Source: Trichuris trichiura
Lineage: Eukaryota; Nematoda; Enoplea; Trichinellida; Trichuridae
DNA: 64,000 nt
Direction of reading: 5' to 3'
NCBI GenBank assembly: GCA_037903355.1
Contig: JBAJFE010000002.1
Coordinates: 57,501 to 121,500, forward strand
Part shown: positions 21,777 through 33,243 of the stretch, piece by piece
Layout of the letters: the number at the start of each line of letters is the position of its first letter
Position numbering within the stretch: the stretch's first letter is position 1
Program-made: the position numbers and the translations under genes
The notes under the pieces: model-generated
Told to the model about the DNA's origin: nothing
The model's database searches: none
Seen by the model: the letters and a program-made list of their open reading frames with translations, nothing else

Positions 21777-23949
21777 TCAGCACGCAGAGGTTAGGAAATG
21801 GTCGGTTATCCTGCCGGTTAGCTTCAGCATGAGTGTGCACAGGGCCTCCTTCTGGCCTTCCGATAGCTTGATGCCCAGAAGCTTTAGTAGCTTGTCGTTC
21901 TTGTCATCCCATCGTCCCCGTGCGCCTACGATGAAGGCATCCACGGTAATGGCGTAACCAGGGTTGGCTGTCCTTTGCTGAGCAATGAGTGCGGAATATT
22001 TGCCGCGCTTATGAAGCCGGCTTGGCACAAACCGCTCTGGAGTGTCCCAGGGGACTGCGATGTGCACGATGGCTATCCGGTGATGTCGTCGTAGAATGAG
22101 GTCCGGCTTTAGGACCCGTTCTTCATGTCTCAGATGTGGTTCTTGTGTGACCACGAAACCTTCTCGCTCGGCGATTTCTTTAAGGCGCCCCATGAGGGTG
22201 TTATGTCGGATGATTCGAAGGGCGTGCGTACTGCGGCATAGCTGCACAGCGTGCATAAGAGTTTCGAGTTGTCCAGTTTCAGTGCCGCAATGTCTACATT
22301 TTCCTTGCTCGCTCATTTGGCTGCGCCGTCCTCGCAGAAGAGCCGTTCTTGTGGGTGCCGTGTTTGTGCGCAACTGTCTTGCCCGAAGGAAAGCGTGTCC
22401 TGTCATGAGCTTTCCAGTCATGCAGGCATTACTGACTTTACTCTTAAGGAAGAAGGCTAGCTTCCGTCCTTGGTTGGTGTTTTGCAGTTGCTCCACTAGT
22501 CGTTTCGCCAGCCTGCGTTTGGCGGCGTTTATAGTCTTGAACGTTAGTGTCTCGACGCCTAACTGTGACTTAAGCGTGGCTATCGTTCGTTGTGCGGCTG
22601 GATGGTCGGCAATCATTCTTGTAAGCGGCTTTGGCGAGTTTGCGAGCTTGAGGAAGGCCCGCAGTGCCTTTATGCAGGTTATATTGTTGAGATTTGGGAT
22701 TCCCAGTCCTCCATGGCGGACTGGGAGGTGGAGGAAGGCGTCCGTGATTGCAGTCGGTGGGAGGTGTAGGATTTGTTTGATTGTTTGGCGCACAAGTTGG
22801 TCGACTTGACTGGTGACCGCACTTACAGGATTAAGGTGGCTCAGCTGGTACAGGTATCGCGGTATTAGGTTTTCGCGTATCAGGGCAACCTTCTGTTGCG
22901 GTCGGAGTCGGGCGCCGGCTATCTTTCGTAGTGTAGTTGAGACAGCCGTCAAGGCAGTCTTGTTCGGCTCAGTGGAGTTAACCAGTATGCCAAGGTATTT
23001 GTAGCTTTCTCCTGGTGATAGCGCACGGAGCTGGACTCGAGATCCATTCAGTGGCAGCAGTGTCTTCTCCGGTTTCGCAGGTACGGAAGAGTATTTTCCT
23101 TTTGGTGGGCGAGTTAGGTGGAGGACAGCACATTTTGCCGGGTTGAGGCGCAAGTGCCTGTTCTCAAGGAAACGGGAGCAGATTTCTAGTTGCAGGTTCA
23201 GCGCAGCGTTGGACCGGGCGAGTAGCGCAATGTCATCCGCAAAGGCGAGTGCCACGATGGGAGGCGTGGTTTGTGCTTCGTTGTTGCTGAGCTTTATACG
23301 GTATCCCAGATCAGGCTGCTCCCGGAGTTGAACGAGGAGCTCGTCGATTACGAGGTTAAAAAGCAAGGGGGATATCGGGTCTCCTTGCTTGACCCCGTTG
23401 TGGATCGGTATTGGGGCACTGCGACGGCCATTCAGTTCAGCCACCGTGCTGCCGTTCGCAAGCATGTTGGTAATTAGTGTGATGTACGCAGCAGGTATGG
23501 ATTGTCCCTTTAGTGCTCTGATGATACTGTGGTGGGAAACTGTGTCGAACGCTTTGGCTATGTCGAGGAATGCGATGGAGAGGCTCGTTCCGGAGAGCTT
23601 TGCGTCTTGGATGCAGACCTGCAACGCTGTCAGGTTTTGGTTGCAGCCATCGACGTTGGTGGTAAAGCCTGCCTGCACGTCACATAATTCTACCAGGGAC
23701 GAGAGGCGTTTAGTGATGATCTTGCTGAAGAGCCGGTAAACGTTGCTGCTAATCGTTATAGGGCGGAAGTCCGTAGCTGTTGACTGTAGCCCAGTTTTTG
23801 GAATAGGAATGGTTCGACTGCGTTTGTATGCTTCCGGAATGTCTCGAAAGAAAAGCCAGAGGTTGAAGATTCTGCTCAGCAAATCCGCCGGGATGGTTTT
23901 CGCTGCGTCAGCAGCGATGTAGTCCGGCCCCGCAGCTGAGTTCTGCTAC
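21777..23949 (-). pseudogene. R2 protein, C-terminal two thirds, lineage II
   Basis: An open frame runs from the 5' junction to a stop at 21777, giving about 720 codons with no own start. It has reverse transcriptase motifs NSAAGPD-like, FLDIAKAFDTVSH, GVKQGDPISPLLF and LAFADDIALL. The C-terminal knuckle is CRHCGTETGQ..H..C and the endonuclease segment is VLKPDLIL...AIVHIAVPW. In known R2 endonucleases the second acidic residue lies in the IVDI position; here it is His, while copy 3 keeps Asp. Without zinc fingers, a start and that Asp, it is very unlikely to act. Compared with copy 1, conserved motifs align but most residues differ, so it is a separate lineage. Confidence 0.93.
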
Positions 23950-26900
23950 AAGAGAGTCATAGTTGCTCCCGCCGTTTACCCGCGCTTGGTTGAATTTCTT
24001 CACTTTGACATTCAGAGCACTGGGCAGAAATCATATTGCGTCAACACCGATCACCGGCCGTCGCAATGCTTTGTTTTAATTATACAGTCCGATTCCTCGT
24101 GTCCGTGCCAGTTCTAAGTCGGCTGTTCAATGCCGGACGAAGTGGCTTGTCGCGAGCAGGACAAGCGCACACAGCTGAAGTCGTCCGCGCGCAGGCTTCG
24201 TTACCGACTGCGGCTTCAGAAGAAGCGCCTCGACTACGCGTAGCAGACGTCCGGCAGCAACGGCGCGGCGCGGACAAGCCACGCGCACGCTCGCGCCCAG
24301 CCGGCGAGAACGCGACGCCGGGCAAGCGCAGCTCCTCGGACCGGCAGTCAGCGACCGCACCAAACACGCTTCGAAGCATCAGCCCGACCGGTTCAGCCCT
24401 TAGAGCCAATCCTTGTTCCGAAGGTACGGATCCGTTTTGCCGACTTCCCTTATCTGCATTGTTCAATTGGCCAGAGGCTGTTCACCTTGGAGACCTGCTG
24501 CGGATATGGGTACGAGCGAGCACGAATTTATACGGCGTAGCTCGGCTTTTCACGGACCGTCGAGAGCGTTCCGAACGCCACGGGAGACGCGGCGTTTTGC
24601 GGCGACATCGTCGCTATCTCCGGACAACCCGGTTCCAGCGACTGCGTGCCTTATGAAGAAAAGAAAACTCTTTCCGGAACTGCCGACGGCTGCTCGCCGA
24701 GTTCGGAGGCGTTACCGCGCGCACCAGTCCCGCGTGCTTCCAGTCGGGCAAACCGAGCGGACAGCGGCGACGAGGCGCCGCGGCCGCGGAAGCGACAACC
24801 GCAGACGCGGGTGTACATCTTCGTGTCTCGGTTCCGGAATTTCAACCGGATTCCCTTTCGAACGGTACGGCGTGCTGCTAGCTACGGCGAACAAGTCAGG
24901 AACGACGTCACACCGTTGCGCTTGGGCTTTCGCCTCGTTCTCAGGATCGACTGACCCATGTGCAATTGCTGTTCACATGGAACCCTTCTCCACTTCGGCC
25001 TTCAAGGTTCTCACTTGAATAATTGCTACTGCCACCAAGATCTGCACCGACGGCGGCTCCAGGCGAGCTCTCGCTCGACACCTTCAACGCGCACCGTCGC
25101 GACCTCTTCCTACACGCCTTGGCCTTCAAGCGTCCGCAGCAAGTGCACGCGCGAGACCGACAACAACGTTGCCCAGGCGGTCAGGTACAGGCTCGGCGCT
25201 CGAGCGCCATCCATTTTCAGGGCTAGTCGATTCGGCAGGTGAGTTGTTACACACTCCTTGGCGGATTCCAACTTCCATGGCCACCGTCCTGCTGTCTATA
25301 TCGACCAACACTTTTCATGGTGTCTGATGAGCACCGAACATTGGGCACCGTAACCTGACGTTCGGTTCATCCCACATCGTCAGTTCTGCTTACAAAAACT
25401 AGCCCACTAGCCGTTCGACGCATTCCGGCTGGGCACGATTTCTCAAGGCAAATCGGCCTTCTTACCCATTCAAAGTTTGAGAATAGGATGAGGACATTGC
25501 GTCCCCAATACCTCTGATCATTCGCTTTACCGGATAAAACTGCATGCGAACGCCAGCTATCCTGAGGGAAACTTCGGAAGGAACCAGCTACTAAATGGTT
25601 CGATTAGTCTTTCGCCCCTATGCACAAGTCGGGCGAGTGATTTGCACGTCAACACCGCTACGAACTTCCACCAGAGTTTCCTCTGGCTTCGTCCTGCTCA
25701 TGCATAGTTCACCATCTTTCGGGTAGCAGCGTGCGCGCTCCGAGTCCGCTGGTCCGATCGTTCGCTGCCTTGGACGCGTTTTCAAGAACAGCGGCGACGG
25801 ATCCAGCGGCACCGCTGTGCGCCCGTCACCAACGCCGGCAGCAGCGGTGACAGGATCAGCGTGGTGCAGGCACAGCAGCCACGCACAAAGCCCTCTCGTT
25901 TCGCCGTTGACCGTAGTCGCTCGTGTCAATGACTTGCGCGCAAGCTGCACTCCTTGGTCCGTGTTTCAAGACGGGTCCGACGGGCGACTGACGCGGACGT
26001 CACAGAGTTCACCTAGGCCGACTGGTCCAAGGCGCGGCTGACGTCGCCAAAGCGCAGCCGTCAACCACGCAAGCCACCTCAGAAGGAAGCGCGGAGTGAA
26101 CCGGTCCTAAAGGGCGACTGGTCAAAAATGGTTGAACGTACGCGGCGACCGCCTTGGCGGCAAACAGCGCAGTCGACAGGCGGACGGCAATGGTTGCCAT
26201 TCCGCTCGACTGCCAGTCGGCAAGTGATTCTCGCGCGTTTCGCTGGGCGACAGGCGACAAGCGTCAGAACGGAGCTGCGGCTCAACGGCACGCCGGTAGT
26301 GACTTGGCCGACCGATGGTCGCGCCATGCACCCTCTTCGCGCCGAGCCGACCAGCGAGCGAGCTGTTCGCTTTGCGACAGCGCGCCGGCCGGCCGATGCT
26401 CCATCGCCCGTCGCTCGTGACGCCACTGGTCGGCAAATGCATCGTTCGGCGCCCGAACATTGCTGAGCGGCCGCGCGCCAGCGAGCCGATTAACCGGCTG
26501 CAGGCAGCGAAGCACGCCAGTGCGGCCCGTTTCGACTGAGTGCCGACCGCAAGACGGCAGCTCCATCGGTTTGCTTCCGAACGGTTTCACGTCCTGTTGA
26601 ACTCTCTCTTCAAAGTTCTTTTCAACTTTCCCTCGCGGTACTTGTTCGCTATCGGTCTCGTAGCCGTATTTAGCCTTAGGTGGGATTCACCACCCGCTTT
26701 GGGCTGCACTCTCGAGCAACCCGACTCGACAGCCCGGCGAGCGCGTTGCGGCCAACCGCCGTCGTCACGGGCCTTGCACCCTCTCCGACGTCCCGATCAA
26801 GGGAGCCTACGACGACAGGTCGTTCGCACGTCCGCCGGGCCTACGCACCACACCGCCGTCGACGGTTGCCCGTCGTCGGCTTCGGCGCTGAGCTGATCCC

Positions 26901-27001
26901 TGTTCGCTCGCCGCTACTGAGGGAATCCTGTTTAGTTTCTTGTCCTCCGCTTAACGATATGCTTAAGTTAGGCGGGTAGCCTCGTCTGATCTGAGGTCAA
27001 C
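23950..27001 (-). rRNA. 28S rRNA, unit 3, 5' part
   Basis: Nearly identical to 11094-14152, with the same conserved 5' start (AGATCAGACGAGGC, near 26990). At the R2 side the universally conserved GGGAGTAACTATGACTC reads GGGAGCAACTATGACTC. The gene is broken by R2 copy 2. Confidence 0.95.
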
Positions 27002-27161
27002 AGCGAGGAGACGTACGGGTGGAGCCACGCGGCGAACCGCTAGTTGACGAACGGCATAGACGCCGCTACCGGCAGCTCGCCTGACCGGTAGCAGTGTGTC
27101 AGCAACGTTTGCCGCCGTCGTCGGTCGAGCGGTGCCCGCCGCCGCAGCAAGGCGAACGGTA

Positions 27162-27192
<31 letters not shown>

Positions 27193-27477
27193 CTGCTGCT
27201 GCCGTGCAACGACGACGAACACTTGCTGCTACGAGCGCGTGCGGTCACCGCTCCCTGCTCAACTGCTGTACGCCGACGGCGCGGCCGGTAGCCAAGTCGG
27301 GTAGTCTTCGCCCTACGCTGACTTGGCCGCTCTCCGCTGCTCGGCCTACCAGTTGCCATCGCGCCTCGCTGGCAACGGAGCTGCGGCGTCACGCTCGCTC
27401 GCGCGCGGATGCAGGTTTGTCCGGTGCTCGCCACCAACCTCAACCTGTAGCCTGAGCGGCGCATTCCCTATTATCCT
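27002..27477 (-). other. Internal transcribed spacer 2 (ITS2), unit 3
   Basis: GC-rich spacer with a (GTC)n run at about 27161-27192. It is slightly shorter than in unit 2 and has scattered substitutions. Confidence 0.85.
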
Positions 27478-27636
27478 TAACGACCCTCAGACAGGCGTAG
27501 CCTCGACATCTTTGATCGACGCTGCAATGTGCGTTCAAAGTATTCAAGTTCGGTGTGTCTGCAATTCACGTCAATTCTCGAGTGTCACGTCGTTCTTCAA
27601 CGATCTACGAGCCAAGTGATCCACCGTTCGGACTGT
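27478..27636 (-). rRNA. 5.8S rRNA, unit 3
   Basis: A complete 5.8S at an offset of 12840 from unit 2. It has several substitutions relative to units 1 and 2, including GGCACTC to GACACTC and TTGACCTG to TTGACGTG. The CGAACGGTGG start reads with a changed base (plus strand GGACTGT for GGAATGT just outside). Confidence 0.92.
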
Positions 27637-28235
27637 ACTTTCCTGCGCGTACAGCAGCAGTTCGAATGCTACTAGCGCTCATTGCGCCGACAGCAGTGTC
27701 TGCGTGTCGAAGGCACGTCGGCATGCGTAGTAGGACGACGCCTTGTGCACTGGTGAAGCTGCTTTTTCTTTTTCCAACCGGCGACGAGCCGTCCTCGATG
27801 CTCGAGGTCGAACGGCCGTTCTTTGAACCTCGTCGACGCTAGCCGCCGCTTCTTCAGCGCCACTGCGACTACTGGCGCGGCAGCACGGTCGACTGCAACC
27901 GGCGGCGCTAACGACAGCCAAACTGCCGCAGCCACGGAGGCCACAACGGAACAGGTACCGGTGACTGCGCGCAGGCGGCGAGCAGCAAGTGAAAACCGCT
28001 GCTGCTGCCTGATCGAGCCGGTGACGGCGACGATCGACTCGCTCGCTTCCCGCCGGGCGGAACGAGCCGCCGCGTGCGCTCTTCAGACCTGGAACTGTAA
28101 GCCAGCGGACGTTGCTCGCATCGGTCGGAGCAAACGCCACACCAGCGCCTGCTGCTGCTGCTAGCAGGCCAGCGGAGCAACGCCTACAACGCACGGCAGC
28201 TACGGCCGCTTTGTGCTGCTGTTGCTGTGTTCTGA
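27637..28235 (-). other. Internal transcribed spacer 1 (ITS1), unit 3
   Basis: About 18 bp shorter than in units 1 and 2. It has fewer CTG units near 28148-28162, a deletion near 27918 and scattered substitutions. Confidence 0.85.
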
Positions 28236-28261
28236 TAATGATCCTTCCGCAGGTGAACCTG

Positions 28262-28296
<35 letters not shown>

Positions 28297-28380
28297 GGCT
28301 TGGTTCGGCCAGTTTTCCAACGCCGTGGTTCAACCTGACGGCCGAACACCGGCGGCATCGGTCCAAAGGCCTCACTAAGT

Positions 28381-28413
<33 letters not shown>

Positions 28414-28971
28414 TAAAGGGCAGGGACGTAGTCAACGCAAGCTGATGACTCGCGCTTACTGGGAATTCCTCGTTCGAGGGAAATAATTGCAATTCCCTGT
28501 CCCAGTCACGAGAACGTTTCAACCGATTTCCTGGCCTTGCCAGGCCGGGCTTGAACGCACGCCGATTTCCTGGCCTTGCCAGGCCGTCAGTGTAGCACGC
28601 GTGCAGCCCCGTACATCTAAGGGCATCACAGACCTGTTATTGCTCTTTCTCGTGCGGCTTGCGAAAGTGTCGCTGGTCCCTCTAAGAAGCGGCTGCCGGC
28701 ACTACAGGTGCTCCGCGGAGCGCTCGCGCAAACGGCGACGACTGTGCTCAGCCGCAGCGCAGCGCGGCGTCGCGCGGGAGACGTGAATACCGCCGCTAGT
28801 TAGTAGGCCAGAGTCTCGTTCGTTATCGGAATTAGCCAGACAAATCGCTCCACCAACTAAGAACGGCCATGCACCACTACCCACTGAATCAAGAAAGAGC
28901 TCTTGATCTGTCAATCCTCGCAGTGTTCGGGACGGGTGAGTTTTCCCGTGTTGAGTCAAATTAAGCCGCAT

Positions 28972-29018
<47 letters not shown>

Positions 29019-30174
29019 TTTGCAACCATACTTCCCCCGGAACCGAAACACTTTGGTTTCCCGGAAGCTGCTCAGCGAGTCACAAAAAGAACATCGCCGA
29101 ATCGCTGGTTGGCATCGTTTACGGTCACAACTAGGGCGGTATCTGATCGCCTTCGAACCTCTAACTTTCGTTCTTGATTAATGAAAACATTCTTGACAAA
29201 TGCTTTCGCAATTGGTCGTCTTGCTGCGATCCAAGAATTTCACCTCTAACGCAGCAATACGAATGTCCCCGTCAGTCTCTTTTAATCATTGCCTCATAGC
29301 CGTAAACCAACAAAATAGCACTGAGGCCATCTTTCATTATTCCATGCACCACGGTTCAAGCACTACGGCTTGCCTTGAGCGCTCTCATTTTCTCAAAGTA
29401 AACTTTCAAGTCGCCAAGGACACTCACTGAAGAGCATCCAGGGCAATCTTGATCGAACAGGTGACGAGCGACGGAACGACTCCTGCTTAGGACGACCGTC
29501 GTCGACATCCGCAATCCAACTACGAGCGGTTTAACCGCAGCAACTTTAATATACGCTATTGGAGCTGGAATTACCGCGGCTGCTGGCACCAGACTTGCCC
29601 TCCAATAGATTTAGCCGAACTTATGTACGGCTCGATCGTTCCGGTAACGCGTCTCATGGAGAAACGTTCCGTTATTTTTCGTCACTACCGCCCCGATCTG
29701 GGAGTGGGTAATTTGCGTGCCTGCTGCCTTCCTTGGATGTGGTAGCCGTTTCTCAGGCTCCCTCTCAGGAGCCAAACCCTGATTCACCGTTAACCGTTGT
29801 TACCATGGGAAGCACGTAGCGTACCATCGAAAGTTGATGAGCAAGTCGTTCCAAAGCATCGTCGCCCGTACTGGACCGTGCGATCAGCATAGTTATTCGG
29901 ATTCACCATAATTTCGCGGACTCAGACCAATAGCTATCCTGCGTCCGATTGGTTTTGTTCAAATAAACGCACTCCGACGCGCAACGCGCGACTGAGCTTC
30001 GAAGCATGTATTAGCTCTAGCATTTCCATAGTTATCCAAGTGGACATCAGTTCTAGCGAACAGCGACTGCTGTAGTGAGCCATTCGGGGCCTTACCGTAG
30101 ACCGATGTGCGCTTGCACTTGCATGGCTTAGTGTTTGAGACAAGCATATGACTACTGGCATGATCAACCAGGTT
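28236..30174 (-). rRNA. 18S rRNA, unit 3 (diverged copy nearest the array edge)
   Basis: This copy spans about 1939 nt. It is the most diverged of the three, mostly towards its 5' end: TGATCATGCC for TGATCCTGCC at the start, and several changes at 29760-30120. A segment of about 25 nt (CCGATTTCCTGGCCTTGCCA...) is duplicated at 28523-28547 and 28562-28586. The helix 45 hairpin reads GCAGGTTCACCTGC, in which the loop is the reverse complement of the normal GTAGGTGAACCTGC. It also lies upstream of a 28S broken by R2 copy 2, so it is probably not a source of working rRNA. Confidence 0.94.
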
Positions 30175-30855
30175 AACCACACTTCTCGCTGCAAAGGCAA
30201 CGCGCACCTACAGGCGCGCGCGCGCATTGCTGCCGCCCGTGCTGCGCCAACGAAAGGACGACGGACGCGCGACAACGAGCTCCTACGCCCGTACATGCTC
30301 CGCCGGCTCAGCCGCGGCGTCCTCGTCGCGCACGGAGGCATTGGAAAGACCGCAGCGGCGGCGGCGCTTCAACCCGCGGGGATGCTGCCGCAACGCGTCC
30401 AACCGTCCACGGCGGCAGCACTTACCGCGCAGCACAGACGGAGCCTGCTTTGCCGTCGATGCCGCATAGGAACTACTTCACGTCGACGCGCATCTCTCCA
30501 AAGTCACGTACGGCCAACCAGTACGCTGAACACTCACTCGTCCTCGCTCGACGAGTAACAAGCTCGCTGCCGACGCCGTTTCTCGTCGCAGCGAGCGACG
30601 AACAGCGATCGCCGGTTGGCAGTCAGCCGCAGGGCTACCAACTGGCTGTTACGTATCGCTCTCTCACCAGCACCTTAACACAGCTGCCACAACGTCGAAT
30701 CTTTCCAACAGGCAAGCGAGGATGCGACCGAAACAGGGGCCGACAGCGGCTCGCTAGCACGTCCACGGCAGTCCTGCTCTGTCGGCAGCAAATCTGCTCG
30801 AAGGCAGTCGTCTGCAACGGCGCCGAGAACCGTTGCAGTGCACACCTGCCGACCG
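30175..30855 (-). other. 5' external transcribed spacer, unit 3 (diverged, shortened)
   Basis: Aligns with the unit 1 and 2 leaders but carries many small deletions and is shorter overall. Together with the leader part of the single spacer repeat it reaches the promoter-like site near 31165. No gene is supported. Confidence 0.65.
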
Positions 30856-31215
30856 GTAAGACAACCAGCTCAGGCCCGTTTACTCATTGGCGCCCTCGCT
30901 CGTCCGACAGCAATCACCCATCGTCAACCGTCAGCTCTGCCAACTAGAGAGCTTGGCGGTTGAACGTAACCTGTCTTTATCGTGAAGCGGCAGCGCTGCT
31001 CAAAGGCTGACGAGTGAGGCATCGCAACTGTCACACTGCGTAACACAGGCCTTCGACCTCGTCGTAACATTCGTCTGCTTCGCCTGCGCAGCGGCGTGCG
31101 CTTGCGTGCATTGCTGCCGCCCGTAGCCGTAGCATGCCTCGCTGGAGGGGTGCCCTCCTATGTATACCTAGTTGGGCTCCTAAACCGAACGAGCACATCT
31201 GTACCTGACGAGCAC
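30856..31215 (-). repeat. 361-bp intergenic spacer repeat, single diverged copy (unit 3 spacer)
   Basis: One copy of the spacer repeat beginning at GTAAGACAACCAGCTCAGG. It has more substitutions than any copy in the other two spacers, as expected for a copy at the array edge that escapes homogenisation. Confidence 0.88.
31147..31182 (-). promoter_or_regulatory. Candidate RNA polymerase I promoter, unit 3, altered
   Basis: The only promoter-like site in this spacer. The reverse strand reads TAGGTATACATAGGAGGGC, so the TATATATA core of units 1 and 2 is interrupted by two changes. It may be weak or inactive; this is inference from sequence. Confidence 0.35.
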
Positions 31216-32127
31216 TGACATGGTCACATCTGTCAATGATCTTGCTAAATCGTCACATCCCGGTACCGGCATCGTCATGTCTCTCATAGCTTGCAAAATC
31301 GTGGCATCTCCGTGCTGACATCGTCACGTCTCGGTATTGACGTCGTCAAGTCTCTCTGCGATCCTGCAAAATGGTCGCATCTCGGTGGTGACATCGTCAC
31401 ATCTCGGTATTGACGTCGTCATGCCTCTCAGCGAACTTGAAAAATCGTCACATCTCGGTTTTGACATCGTCACATTTCTCAGCGATCCCGCGAAATCTTC
31501 GCATGTCGGCATATTATTGGCATCTACGGTACTCTATATGCTGTTTGCTGCATTGTCACATCGCGCTCAGTTCGGTGCATCGTCACAACTTTAAATTTTT
31601 TTTCTCCCGTTCTCGGAAAACCATTGGTGGGAAATGCTCGCTCACGGTTCTACTTCTTCCTGCGGTGCTCGTTCGGTTCTGTTTTCGTGGATCCGTTGTG
31701 TTGTTTCTTTTGCCGGAGTTCTTGCTGGCTGTTGGGCCCTTGTTGCTTGCCTAGTGGACTTTGCCAGGCAAGCTCGATTACCCCGCGTGTCCGACGTCGT
31801 CGTGAGCTGCTGGTGTAGCCTGATTACAATCGGGGTGATGTCGCTGCTGCGCAGCTACTTTGCTGTTATGCCCGCTGGGAAGCACCACTTGCCCCGGCGT
31901 CCGTACCAGTGAGCGTCCGAGTGTGCTTTCGCGCTTCACGTCGTCACATCTCGGTTGGAAATTAAAACAAAACTGCTTGAGCAGTGCAATAATAGGCAAA
32001 GTCTCAACAAATCGCAGTGTTGCAGCTGCTCTAGTGATCATAACACCTCAATCGGTGAGTCCGTCGTCCACGGAGCGCTCTGCCGTCCGACTGCTGTTTC
32101 ACCCGTTATGCGATTAGTGTTTCCGCC
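31216..32127 (-). other. Intergenic spacer upstream of unit 3 (repeat-rich, then conserved block)
   Basis: Holds a longer set of CATCGTCACATCTC-type short repeats (31200-31510) than the other spacers. T-rich spacer and the conserved block beside the 28S 3' end follow. No gene is supported. Confidence 0.6.
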
Positions 32128-32423
32128 GCCGTCGCAGCATGTCGTTCGTGCTGGCCGACGGCGGTTCCGTCAACAAGTGGCAGCGTGGCTTCAAGTGGAG
32201 ACTGGTCAGGCGTACCAACCAGTCTACCGTCAACCTTGCAACAATTCGGACGCAACGTATTGTCGCCAGTCCATAGGCAAGATTCTGACTTAGAGGCGTT
32301 CAGTCATTATCTTTCAGATGGTGGCTTCGCGCCACTGGCCTTTCAACCAAGCGCATGAACCAAATGTCTGATCCTGCGGTTCCTCTCGTACTGAGCAGGA
32401 TTACTACAGCAACGATCGGTGAT

Positions 32424-32458
<35 letters not shown>

Positions 32459-32520
32459 CAACCCAGCTCACGTTCCCTATTGCTGGGTGAACAATCCAAC
32501 GCTTGGCGAATTCTGCTTCG

Positions 32521-32558
<38 letters not shown>

Positions 32559-32581
32559 AACGTCGCTATGGGCGCTTGGCT

Positions 32582-32621
<40 letters not shown>

Positions 32622-33089
32622 GTTTGCATTGAATCCGCAAAATCAAAAGGATCGATAGGCCACGCTTTCGCGGTCTCTATTCGTACTGGAAATCAAAATC
32701 AAGTGGGCTTTTGCCCGTTTGCTCTAGGCGAGGTTTCTGTCCACGCTGAGCTCACCTTGGGATACCTGCGTTCCCGTTTAACAGATGTACCGCCCCAGTC
32801 AAACTCCCGGCCAGACACTGTCCTTGGACCGGATCGCCCTGGACGGCACCTCGTGTTGCTACGGGTGCTCAACGTGCCGCCGACAGCGGGGCACGCGTCC
32901 CGTGGGCTTTGCACAAAAAGTTGCAGTCGTCGCGCGCCGTTAGACGGCCACGCGAGCGACCGTTCCTTCCGCTTCACCGAATAAGTAAAGAAACGATCAA
33001 AGTAGTGGTATTTCACTGTCGGCACTGTACCGCGAGCGGCCACCGGTCTCCCACTTGTGCTACATGTTCTATGTCTGTTCACAGAGTCA

Positions 33090-33123
<34 letters not shown>

Positions 33124-33134
33124 TGCTGATCCTG

Positions 33135-33168
<34 letters not shown>

Positions 33169-33198
33169 CAGTAGATAGGGACAGTAGGAATCTTGTTG

Positions 33199-33229
<31 letters not shown>

Positions 33230-33243
33230 ATCGCATTTGGCTA
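32128..33243 (-). rRNA. 28S rRNA, unit 4, 3' part only (array edge)
   Basis: Carries the same 28S 3' sequence as units 2 and 3, including the sarcin-ricin loop near 32382-32396. It is joined to R2 copy 3 at TAGCC (33239-33243). No 28S 5' part, ITS or 18S of this unit follows to the right. The first bases after the junction read TAGCCAAATGCGATGTC where other copies have TAGCCAAATGCCTCGTC, a change inside the normally invariant R2 target flank. Confidence 0.92.

Larger units (their letters stand above)
21437..23949 (-). mobile_element. R2 non-LTR retrotransposon, copy 2 (lineage II, 5'-truncated)
   Basis: A 2513-bp insertion in the same 28S site as copy 1. The 3' junction is at TAGCCAAATGCC. 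At the 5' junction CTCTCTT is followed by GTAGC and then R2 sequence, which begins inside the reverse transcriptase domain. GTAGC also occurs in the target (AAGGTAGCC), so the junction may carry a short copy of the target. The truncation is the usual outcome of incomplete target-primed reverse transcription. Its 3' region matches copy 3 and not copy 1. Confidence 0.96.

Noticed and set aside
22096..22809. 237-codon plus-strand frame
   Set aside because: Antisense shadow of the R2 copy 2 protein.
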